From NCBI GenBank assembly GCA_913042885.1, contig CAJWLW010000127.1, forward strand, positions 1-11,944: a stretch of DNA of 11,944 nt, written 5' to 3'. Positions 1-5,774 of the stretch are shown here, one piece after another. Source of the stretch: an uncultured Lentisphaeria bacterium. Lineage in GTDB: Bacteria > Verrucomicrobiota > Lentisphaeria > JABSQK01 > CAJWLW01. The notes beneath the pieces were generated by a model that saw only the letters and a list, made by a program, of their open reading frames with translations, ran no database searches and was not told the DNA's origin. Position 1 is the stretch's first letter; every line of letters starts with the position of its first letter. The translations under genes and the position numbers were made by a program.

Positions 1-233
1 ACGGAACGCCAGGAGCGCTGTTCGACGACCAGTTCGCGGCCGCGTTCACCCATGCAGCCCCAGGCGTCGTCACCCTGCCCGATCAATGTCTTGATCGCAT
101 CGACCAGCGTGTCGTCGTCGTCGTAGCCTTCGTCGCCCGGACCGCGATGGTGCAGCACTGCTGCCATCTGCCGGTCGGCAGCGGTATTGTCGTGGCCGGG
201 CGACAGTGGGAGAATGCCCGCTATGCCGCACAT
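1..233 (-). CDS. Chimeric ORF: asparagine synthase B start joined to a GT4 glycosyltransferase tail (partial at left edge)
   Basis: The ATG at 233-231 opens a frame that stays open to base 1 (77 codons). It begins MCGIAGILPLSPG and continues to HHRGPGDEGYDDDD. This is the classic start of glutamine-hydrolysing asparagine synthases: Cys2 as glutaminase nucleophile and the HRGPxDEG motif at about residues 33-40. The expected next part (the GHRRLSIIDLS region) is absent. Instead the frame reads TLVDAIKTLIGQGDDAW then MGERGRELVVEQRSW, which matches the end of family 4 glycosyltransferases (LADAI..LL, R-MG..GRE, fSW). The switch lies at a GTC/GAC tract around 111-123. The frame starts 19 bases after the preceding glycosyltransferase stop, with a weak AGGACAGG ribosome-site-like stretch. 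A glutaminase domain this short cannot work, so I infer a deletion fusion or an assembly join. What follows beyond base 1 is unknown. Confidence 0.7.
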   Translation of the reverse strand, partial: MCGIAGILPLSPGHDNTAADRQMAAVLHHRGPGDEGYDDDDTLVDAIKTLIGQGDDAWGCMGERGRELVVEQRSWRS

Positions 234-252
234 GGCCTGTCCTGTCGCGGGA

Positions 253-1341
253 TCATGAGGGCAGCACCTGGCGATACACATCGGCGATTTGCTTCATCAT
301 GTCCCCACGCTGCCAGGTACTGCCGCGGGCTGCCAGGGCCTGCCGGTCCCAGTCGCGATCGAGCGCATTGAGGATTTTCTCTGCGATGTCGGCGGTCGAT
401 TGCGGATTGCAGAGATAACCATAATCTTCCGAAACGATCTGCTCCGGCATGCCGCCGACGGCGGACCCAACCACCGGGCAGCCACAGGCCAGTGCTTCAA
501 CAATCACGTTCGGCCAGCCCTCACTGACCGACGGCAGACAGAGCACGCTCGATTGCTGCATGAGCCCGGCCAGTTGCGGCTGCGTGACGTGACCCACAAA
601 CTCGACTGTCTGCGTCAATCCTGCATCTGCGCTCCGCTGCTCCATGGCCTCGCGTAATGGCCCGTCACCGGCCAGCATGAATCGCACGTCCGGCCGCTCA
701 CGCTGCACTATGGCGAAGGCATCGATCATGCGCAGGACGTTCTTGACCGGCAGGAACGCGCCGGCGAACAGAATCGTGGGTGCCCGGTCATGCGGCGCAT
801 CGGTGGCGAGATGGAAAACCTCCGGGCGGATGCCGTCAGGGATGTGGTGGCAGCGCTGCCGGTCGGCGCCGAAGGCAACGGCAGTGTCGAGCAGGTGTAG
901 CGAGACCCCGATCACAGCGGCGGCGTTGGCCATGACAGTGGCGATCGAGCGACGCAGGTACCGGTTGCGCTGCGGATAAAGCAGCAGGTCGTCACCCAGC
1001 ACGGAAACGATATAAGGCAGCCCGTGTCTCCTGCCGATTTTGAAAGCAGCGAGAGCGTCTGGATAACCAAAGTGCGCATGCAGAAGATGAAACTCCCGCG
1101 ATGCGCACAGTTCATCGGCTGCCTTCATCGCTGTACCGACGAACAGCGCGCCCTTGATCGGTTCCACCATTGGAAAGAACCGGCAACGGACAGCAGTTAT
1201 GTCGTCGGCTGTAAAGTTCGGGGTGCCGTAATGGACGTCGATCGTATGCGTGCCGACGTGCTTGCCGAGCTCGCGGATCTGATCCATGACCAGCGACTGC
1301 AGCGCTCGTTCGATGAAAAGTGTGTTACAGTCGGAATTCAT
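253..1341 (-). CDS. Glycosyltransferase family 4 (GT-B), N-terminally short
   Basis: This 362-residue protein is probably a retaining GT-B glycosyltransferase that adds a sugar from a nucleotide donor to a lipid-linked glycan on the cytoplasmic side. The N-domain has HAHFGYPDA near residue 88 and a VLGDD turn at 114-118. The C-domain has GAFLPVKN (194-201), LAGDGPL (223-229) and the donor-binding SEGWPNVIVEALACG with Glu274 and Glu282 in EX7E spacing, followed by VVGSAVGGMPE. All GT4 C-domain signatures are present. Oddly, the protein begins almost directly at FIER (9-12), a segment usually some 20 residues in, so the first beta strand and its glycine-rich loop are missing. A start further upstream is excluded by an in-frame TGA at 1390-1392 with no ATG, GTG or TTG after it. 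It lies 11 bases after the family 2 glycosyltransferase gene, without a clear Shine-Dalgarno site. Activity is uncertain. Confidence 0.88.
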   Translation of the reverse strand: MNSDCNTLFIERALQSLVMDQIRELGKHVGTHTIDVHYGTPNFTADDITAVRCRFFPMVEPIKGALFVGTAMKAADELCASREFHLLHAHFGYPDALAAFKIGRRHGLPYIVSVLGDDLLLYPQRNRYLRRSIATVMANAAAVIGVSLHLLDTAVAFGADRQRCHHIPDGIRPEVFHLATDAPHDRAPTILFAGAFLPVKNVLRMIDAFAIVQRERPDVRFMLAGDGPLREAMEQRSADAGLTQTVEFVGHVTQPQLAGLMQQSSVLCLPSVSEGWPNVIVEALACGCPVVGSAVGGMPEQIVSEDYGYLCNPQSTADIAEKILNALDRDWDRQALAARGSTWQRGDMMKQIADVYRQVLPS

Positions 1342-1352
1342 TGCTGCTGCCG

Positions 1353-2408
1353 CTACTTGGCGGACAGCATACGCCAGAGCTCGCGAACTTCATTGCCGCC
1401 GAGCCACAGGCCGAACAGCCGCATGACATTGTGTTTGCCGAGGTGCTTGGGATGCCAGGCCTTCGCCCGGCGAAACGCTTCGAGCGAGGCACCGCGGTCG
1501 CGGGCGTAGATGTCCGCCATCTTCAACATCAGCAAGCCGTTGAATCGGGTCATTTCCTCGTCGTCATCGGTCCCTGGAAATCGCTCGGCGAAGCATGCCT
1601 GCATCTCGTCGAAGGCACGCAGCATATCGTTGCCACCGTAGTCGGGCGATTTCGTATAGGAATTCTGTGCGACGGCGACGGCGCGCCACAGGGGATTGTC
1701 GGTGCCGAGGATGCGGCGTTGGTTCGCTTCGACTACGCTGTTCGATTCGGCCTGGCAGGTAGCCATTGAACGCCGGGATGTGGAATCCGGATAGTAGCGG
1801 TTTGCGATGAGCGGTTCCGGCAGATTGCCCAGCGCATGATGCTCGGCGATGCGCGACCACAGGTCGAAGTCTTGGGAGATGACGATGTTCTCGTCGTAAC
1901 CGCCGTATTCGTCGAGCACGATGGAGCGCCGGAACATGACGGACGGATGCGACAGGACATTGTGAAACAGCAGGCCCCACCTGATAGTGCGTTCGCTGGT
2001 CAGCACCGGCGCGCTGCCGATCTCGATGCCTTGTTCGTCGATGATCGTTGCGGCGGTGCCGAGGGCGGCGACCTGCGGGTTGGCATCGGCAAAGGCGACC
2101 TGCTTCTCCAGTCTTTCCGGCAGCGCGATGTCGTCCTGGTCGAGACGGGCGATGAGTTCGCCACGGGCCAGCTGCAGGCCACGATTAAGCGAGCGCGTTT
2201 GCCCAATGTTCTCCGGATTGTCGACGACACGGATGCGGTCGTCCGGGTATTTGGCGACGGCGGCCATGGAGTCGTCCAGCGACCCGTCATTGATAATCAG
2301 GAACTCGAAGTCGGTGAAGGTCTGCGAGAGGATCGACTCGACAGCGGCAGCGATGTACGGCAGCCCGTTGTAGACGGTCATCAGGACGGTGATGCGCGGA
2401 CTGTTCAT
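1353..2408 (-). CDS. Glycosyltransferase family 2 (GT-A)
   Basis: This 351-residue inverting GT-A glycosyltransferase probably extends the repeat-unit glycan in the cytoplasm. After MNSPR come the first strand ITVLMTVYNG, a helix, LIINDGSLDDS (38-47) and the metal-binding RLDQDD (88-93, DxD-like), followed by LPERLEKQ. SQDFDLWSRI further on supplies the usual acceptor-side acidic residue. About 100 C-terminal residues are helical and charged, as in many polysaccharide-locus GT2 proteins; I see no membrane anchor. I chose the ATG at 2408-2406 because ITVLMTVYNG should sit at the N-terminus and because this ATG overlaps the stop of the small upstream gene as ATGA, suggesting translational coupling. 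The frame is open for 48 further codons upstream, but that stretch lies inside the small gene and looks non-coding. The donor sugar cannot be read from the sequence. Confidence 0.92.
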   Translation of the reverse strand: MNSPRITVLMTVYNGLPYIAAAVESILSQTFTDFEFLIINDGSLDDSMAAVAKYPDDRIRVVDNPENIGQTRSLNRGLQLARGELIARLDQDDIALPERLEKQVAFADANPQVAALGTAATIIDEQGIEIGSAPVLTSERTIRWGLLFHNVLSHPSVMFRRSIVLDEYGGYDENIVISQDFDLWSRIAEHHALGNLPEPLIANRYYPDSTSRRSMATCQAESNSVVEANQRRILGTDNPLWRAVAVAQNSYTKSPDYGGNDMLRAFDEMQACFAERFPGTDDDEEMTRFNGLLMLKMADIYARDRGASLEAFRRAKAWHPKHLGKHNVMRLFGLWLGGNEVRELWRMLSAK

Positions 2409-2587
2409 CGGTCCGTCAGGCGGGAGGTGATATAGTTGCGTAACGCCATTTCGAAAGGGTTGCCGGGTCGGTCGGCGTAGCAGGTGCCTACCAGGATCGA
2501 TGCCGGGGGAAGAGCGAAGACGACGATGAACTGCAGCAACTTGTCCAGGCATATTAGAACACTGACGAACATTCGGTTGGCACTCAC
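2405..2587 (-). CDS. Small putative membrane protein, 60 aa, coupled to both neighbours
   Basis: I do not recognise this gene by family. It encodes 60 residues from a GTG at 2587-2585; an internal ATG (residue 6, 2572) would give 55. Residues 6-34 are strongly hydrophobic (MFVSVLICL, then LLQFIVVFALPPASILVG), interrupted only by Asp-Lys, consistent with one membrane helix or hairpin. The tail is polar and basic (ALRNYITSRLTDR). The case for a real gene is its packing: its start overlaps the aminotransferase stop by 4 bases (GTGA), its stop overlaps the glycosyltransferase ATG by 4 bases (ATGA), and without it there would be an unexplained gap of about 180 bases in an otherwise tight operon. 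It could be a membrane-anchoring partner for the glycosyltransferase or aminotransferase, but that is only inference from position. No strong ribosome site is visible, as expected for coupled translation. Confidence 0.6.
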   Translation of the reverse strand: MSANRMFVSVLICLDKLLQFIVVFALPPASILVGTCYADRPGNPFEMALRNYITSRLTDR

Positions 2588-3702
2588 AGGTCTGTTGTCA
2601 TGAACGTGCGGACATGCTCGATGACGTAGTCGACGGCATCCTGCTGCATACCGCCGAACAGGGGCAACGAAACGTATTCAGCAGACAGGCGCTCGGTCAC
2701 CGGTAACGAGGTTGTGAACGCTTGAAAAGCAGGCTGCGTATGATTCGGCAGGTACAGGATGCCAACCCCCACCCCCGCCGCCTTCATCGCGGTCATGAAT
2801 GCGTCGCGACGGTGACCGTGGATCAGCACCGTATAACAGAAGGGAACATGCTGTGCCAGATCATGGTCGAGGCAGGAGATATCTGGCAGGTGAGCAAACG
2901 CCTCGTCGTATTGTGCTGCGACCCGACGGCGATCCGCGATCAGTTCCTCTACACGGTTCATTTGTACCAGGCCGATGGCGGCGTTGATGTTGCTCATATG
3001 TGCCCGATAGCCGCGCTCGGCCACTTCATACATCCAGGGCCGTTCCGATTGATAGCGGTCCCACGTGTTGTGCGTGATGCCCAGATTGCGTACGCACCGG
3101 ATTCGTTCGGCCCATTCCGGGTTCGACGTGCACACTGCCCCGCCTTCGCCGCACGTTATGGTTTTGATCGGATCGAAACTGAAGCAGGTCAGGTGCCCGA
3201 ACGCCCCGATCGCCTTGCCCTGCCAGGTGGACCCGAAGGCGTGCGCAGCATCCTCCACGACCGTCACGCCGGCGGCCGAAGCGACTTCAAGCAGATGGTC
3301 CATGTCCACCGGCTTACCGGCATAGTGTACCGGCACAATCGCCTTGGTACGGGGCGTGATCCGGCGGCCCGCGTCTTCGACATCGAGGTTCAGATCTTCC
3401 GGCCGGCACTCGGCGAATACAGGCACACCTCCAGCTGCCAGAACCGCCTGCACTGTCGCAGCAAAGGTCATGGACGGGACCACGACCTCTGCCCCGCGCA
3501 CATCGGCAATCTCAAGGGCGAGATGCAGAGCCGCAGTACCGGAGGAGACAGCGATGCAGTGGTCGCTGCCGACAAACTCGCATACCGCGGTCTCTAAATC
3601 GCCGACAAGCGTACCCATTCCCAGCCAACCAGAGTCGATAACCGGTTTGATTGCCAGGAACTCGGCGTCGCTGATATCAGGTCTTGCCAAGGGGATTTGC
3701 AT
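2584..3702 (-). CDS. DegT/DnrJ/EryC1/StrS-family PLP-dependent sugar aminotransferase
   Basis: This 372-residue fold-type I aminotransferase would transfer an amino group, usually from glutamate, to a nucleotide-linked keto-sugar. The family order is complete: IPLARPDISDAE at the start, SSGTAALHLAL (53-63) for phosphate binding, VVPSMTFAAT, VEDAAHAFGS (149-158) with Asp151 contacting the pyridine nitrogen, and CFSFDPIKTITCGEGG, where Lys180 is the Schiff-base lysine. His154 replaces the more usual Gln in the DAAQ motif, a substitution seen in some members. The C-domain has HMSNINAAIG and GILYLPNHTQP, normal for the substrate-binding region. The ATG at 3702 comes one base after the stop of the truncated methyltransferase frame; no Shine-Dalgarno site is obvious. 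Length and motifs indicate an intact enzyme. Its keto-sugar supplier (a dehydratase) is not in the window. The product could be a 3- or 4-amino sugar. Confidence 0.95.
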   Translation of the reverse strand: MQIPLARPDISDAEFLAIKPVIDSGWLGMGTLVGDLETAVCEFVGSDHCIAVSSGTAALHLALEIADVRGAEVVVPSMTFAATVQAVLAAGGVPVFAECRPEDLNLDVEDAGRRITPRTKAIVPVHYAGKPVDMDHLLEVASAAGVTVVEDAAHAFGSTWQGKAIGAFGHLTCFSFDPIKTITCGEGGAVCTSNPEWAERIRCVRNLGITHNTWDRYQSERPWMYEVAERGYRAHMSNINAAIGLVQMNRVEELIADRRRVAAQYDEAFAHLPDISCLDHDLAQHVPFCYTVLIHGHRRDAFMTAMKAAGVGVGILYLPNHTQPAFQAFTTSLPVTERLSAEYVSLPLFGGMQQDAVDYVIEHVRTFMTTDL

Positions 3703-3703
3703 T

Positions 3704-4075
3704 TTAGCGCTTGATGCCGAAATAGTTGATTGCGTTCACGCCGCTATCCGGAAAGACCGGATAGTCGAGCACCTGCCGAGTCACGTTGAGCCCTGCACGT
3801 TTCAGGGCCCGTGTGTATTGGACATCGGTGAATCGATGGCGACCGGATTCATCGACCGGCGCGTAGGCAAATGTCCAACCGTTGGCGCTATGATAGCGCC
3901 AAAACAGCCGCGGCGAATGACGCATGGCGTAGAATTCATCACGCAGAATCTGCGTTCGACTCGGCGTTGCTTCGATACCCTCGCATGCAACGATCGCAGA
4001 TGCCCAGCAGACACCGGCACAGACGTCGAACACCTGGCCGCGCAGAGTTGTCTGGAGCGCAGGAAGATCTGCCAC
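3704..4075 (-). CDS. Truncated, internally deleted class I SAM methyltransferase remnant
   Basis: This frame (123 residues from the GTG at 4075-4073; open further upstream into the radical SAM gene) contains VFDVCAGVCWASA, close to the motif I of polysaccharide-locus methyltransferases (L-D/E-x-GAGTCWxS), with the first Gly replaced by Cys. A normal fold would follow with strand 2, an acidic SAM-ribose residue and motifs II-III. Here the frame runs straight into IVACEGIEATPSR and DEFYAMRHSPRLFWRYH, which reads like the end of the domain and the C-terminal tail (QYTRALKRAGLNV, then NAINYFGIKR). Roughly 100-150 residues appear missing, with the join near 3995. It ends one base before the aminotransferase ATG. 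I infer a decayed or internally deleted gene, unlikely to methylate anything, though the C-terminal tail may still be made. An alternative is a short unknown protein of different function. Confidence 0.55.
   Translation of the reverse strand: MADLPALQTTLRGQVFDVCAGVCWASAIVACEGIEATPSRTQILRDEFYAMRHSPRLFWRYHSANGWTFAYAPVDESGRHRFTDVQYTRALKRAGLNVTRQVLDYPVFPDSGVNAINYFGIKR
3882..3902. repeat. Perfect 9-bp inverted repeat with 3-base loop
   Basis: TTGGCGCTA, then TGA, then TAGCGCCAA form a perfect hairpin-capable palindrome inside the truncated methyltransferase frame. No T-run follows it on either strand, so it does not look like an intrinsic terminator. It could be chance coding sequence, a regulator or recombination site, or part of the scar history of this stretch. 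Confidence 0.6.
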
Positions 4076-4080
4076 GGCAT

Positions 4081-4113
4081 CCCGGCAGCACCAGTTATGA
4101 GGAGTGAAGGCAT
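4081..4113 (-). pseudogene. Possible 5' relic of a nucleotide-sugar epimerase/dehydratase (extended SDR)
   Basis: The first ATG after the B12 radical SAM gene (4113-4111, 17 bases past its TAA) encodes MPSLLITGAAG. This is the characteristic N-terminal strand and the start of the glycine-rich NAD-binding loop (TGxxGxxG) of UDP/dTDP-sugar epimerases and dehydratases, which begin at exactly this distance from the start Met. The following residues should be F-I/L-G; instead the frame turns into Arg/Ser/Cys-rich text without fold signatures, and the methyltransferase-like sequence continues in a different frame. I infer that only about 11 codons of an epimerase remain, joined to a methyltransferase fragment. 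Eleven residues are weak evidence and chance similarity is possible. Confidence 0.4.
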
Positions 4114-4130
4114 TTCGAAGCGCTGCGTGG

Positions 4131-5678
4131 TTACTCCGTAGCGCCCATCGCCATCTGTTCGAAGTTGACGACATCACTCCCAGCGTCGTCGTCGAATGCC
4201 ACGGCACCGACCTCGTCGCGAAGCTCCTGCCAGATCCTGTCGCCTTCCGGTGTCAGCTTTTCGGCCTGCTCGACCTCATGCCAGCGGTTCTTGGGCAGCT
4301 TGACGTAGATGGTGAAGCAGCGGCGCATGCCTTCGATCTGGTCCGGGGGGTACTGCGGCATGTCAAGCATAGTTGGGCGCATGATCGAACGTGCGATCAG
4401 GGCAGGATCTATATAACCCTCCTGCTCGGCGATGGTACGCAGCGGTGTACCATGGAATGGGCTGAAGGAATAGGCGTTGATGCTGTCGGCCTTGAATTGG
4501 CGATTCAGTTCGACGGTATCAAACGTCAGTTCGCGAGTCTCGTAGGGAAAGCCGAGAATGTTGTTGACACTGAACGGTACGCCGACTTCATGCACAATAT
4601 TGAGAGCCTTGATGATTTTCTCGTTCGAACATTCGCGCCGAATGTGCTTGCTCCTGAACTCGGCATTGCCGTGCTCGACCCCGAAAGCCATGCGGAAAAG
4701 CCCGATATCTTTGAGTTGCTGAATTCGCTCGCGGGTGACAGTCTCGGGACGGGTCTGGCACCAGAAAGGAATCTTGAACTCGGCGTACATCTCGATAAAC
4801 GCATCGAATTCCTTCGAGGAATACGCGAAGAACGTGTCGGCCCAGAAGTAGAACGCTTCTGCCTGGTACTGGTCGCGGAAAACCAGAATCTCCTCGCGGA
4901 TCTTGTCGGGACTCTTCTTTCGAAAATGGTTGGTCGGCGTATTCTCACGATACAGTTGCCACTGCGACGGCGAATTGCAGTAGGCACACTGGTATGGACA
5001 GCCGCGATGGGTCTCAAGCGGAAACATACGCCAAACCTTGCCCTGCATCGGTTTATACAGCCGGCCGTCCGCGAAGATACTGAGGTCAAGGATCGGATTC
5101 GAATCGATTTCGATTGCCGGTCCCATGGCATTCGGCTTGACGCGGCCGTCTCTCTCCTTGACCCAGAGCCCCGGGATGTCGTCATAGGATTTACCGTTCT
5201 CCATCCGATCGCACAAGGTCGTCAGGACATGCTCGCCTTCACCGACACAAACCATGTCCACTTCAGCGTTGGCAATCACCTTGTCCGGTGCAAAGGTCGG
5301 AAACACGCCACCCATGATCGTGGGAATCTTGCGATCTGCTGTGTGCTTGAGCAGACTCATGCCAACCGGGTACATGTCCTCGGTTACTGAAAGCGCCATC
5401 AACTCGGGCTGAAACTCATCGACGATTCGGACAAAGGCATCGAATACGTCCTCTTCTACAAATGACTTGCGCAGCAGGGCATCGTCGAACGGCCGGGCGT
5501 TGAGGTTCTTTTCCTTTTCTTTATCGCTGTCGAAGAAGAATTCCGGATTCGGATAGTCTGTCGAATCGAACAAACATACGGAATGGCCTTGTGCTTTCAA
5601 CAGCGTCGAAAACAGCGCAATCGCGGGCGGCAGCATATTCATGCCGCGCACATTCGGATAAACAAGCAGTACACGCAT
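4131..5678 (-). CDS. B12-binding-domain radical SAM protein (class B type)
   Basis: This 515-residue protein has the layout of cobalamin-dependent radical SAM enzymes. The N-terminal Rossmann-like region (1-155) has VLLVYPN, LPPAIALFSTLLKAQGHSV, MGGVFPTFAPDKV and VCVGEGEH, all typical of the B12-binding half. No His-ligand DxHxxG motif is visible, which is common for these enzymes. The radical SAM domain carries THRGCPYQCAYCNS with Cys227, Cys231 and Cys234 (CxxxCxxC, for the 4Fe-4S cluster), followed by FYFWADTFF, FWCQTRPETV and MAFGVEHGN. Many relatives methylate unactivated carbon atoms; others have different reactions (the BchE/HpnP superfamily). In this locus the substrate is most plausibly a sugar or lipid-linked glycan, which is inference. 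It starts at the ATG at 5678 with poor ribosome-site complementarity. A 96-base gap with its own promoter-like sequence precedes it. The length is normal and the gene looks intact. Confidence 0.93.
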   Translation of the reverse strand: MRVLLVYPNVRGMNMLPPAIALFSTLLKAQGHSVCLFDSTDYPNPEFFFDSDKEKEKNLNARPFDDALLRKSFVEEDVFDAFVRIVDEFQPELMALSVTEDMYPVGMSLLKHTADRKIPTIMGGVFPTFAPDKVIANAEVDMVCVGEGEHVLTTLCDRMENGKSYDDIPGLWVKERDGRVKPNAMGPAIEIDSNPILDLSIFADGRLYKPMQGKVWRMFPLETHRGCPYQCAYCNSPSQWQLYRENTPTNHFRKKSPDKIREEILVFRDQYQAEAFYFWADTFFAYSSKEFDAFIEMYAEFKIPFWCQTRPETVTRERIQQLKDIGLFRMAFGVEHGNAEFRSKHIRRECSNEKIIKALNIVHEVGVPFSVNNILGFPYETRELTFDTVELNRQFKADSINAYSFSPFHGTPLRTIAEQEGYIDPALIARSIMRPTMLDMPQYPPDQIEGMRRCFTIYVKLPKNRWHEVEQAEKLTPEGDRIWQELRDEVGAVAFDDDAGSDVVNFEQMAMGATE

Positions 5679-5774
5679 CAGGTGGCGGTCGATAAAATGG
5701 TGGTGGGGTCAAATTGCATTGGGGAAGTTACCGGATATGGGAACCAGAGTCAAGCATACGCCTGCCGGTTCGCC
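5679..5774 (-). promoter_or_regulatory. Intergenic gap with sigma70-like promoter for the B12 radical SAM gene
   Basis: This is the only sizeable intergenic gap. On the minus strand TTGACT (5753-5748, five of six matches to the -35 consensus) is followed by exactly 17 bases and then TAACTT (5730-5725, three of six matches to the -10 consensus). That would start transcription near 5718 and leave a leader of about 40 bases before the ATG at 5678. I see no convincing terminator hairpin after the upstream gene's stop, so read-through from the right-hand block is also likely. The rest of the gap shows nothing I recognise. Confidence 0.45.

Noticed and set aside
2409..2552. 48-residue N-terminal extension of the GT2 gene
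   Set aside because: GT2 proteins start at the first strand (ITVLMTVYNG here) and the ATG at 2408 overlaps the small gene's stop as ATGA.
2722..3597. Plus-strand open frame of 291 codons opposite the aminotransferase
   Set aside because: The minus strand encodes a full aminotransferase with Lys180 and all motifs; the antisense frame shows no domain.
3802..4080. Continuation of the MPSLLITGAAG frame beyond the epimerase-like start
   Set aside because: After residue 11 the translation is Arg/Ser/Cys-rich without fold features, while another frame carries methyltransferase-like sequence.
4104..5390. Long plus-strand open frame (428 codons) opposite the B12 radical SAM gene
   Set aside because: It lies antisense to a gene with a complete CxxxCxxC enzyme signature and its translation has no recognisable fold; it is a GC-driven shadow frame.
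5701..5725. GGTGGGGTCAAATTGCATTG stretch that faintly recalls REP-like mobile repeats
   Set aside because: There is a single copy with no hairpin partner or transposase nearby in the window; the resemblance is too weak to call.
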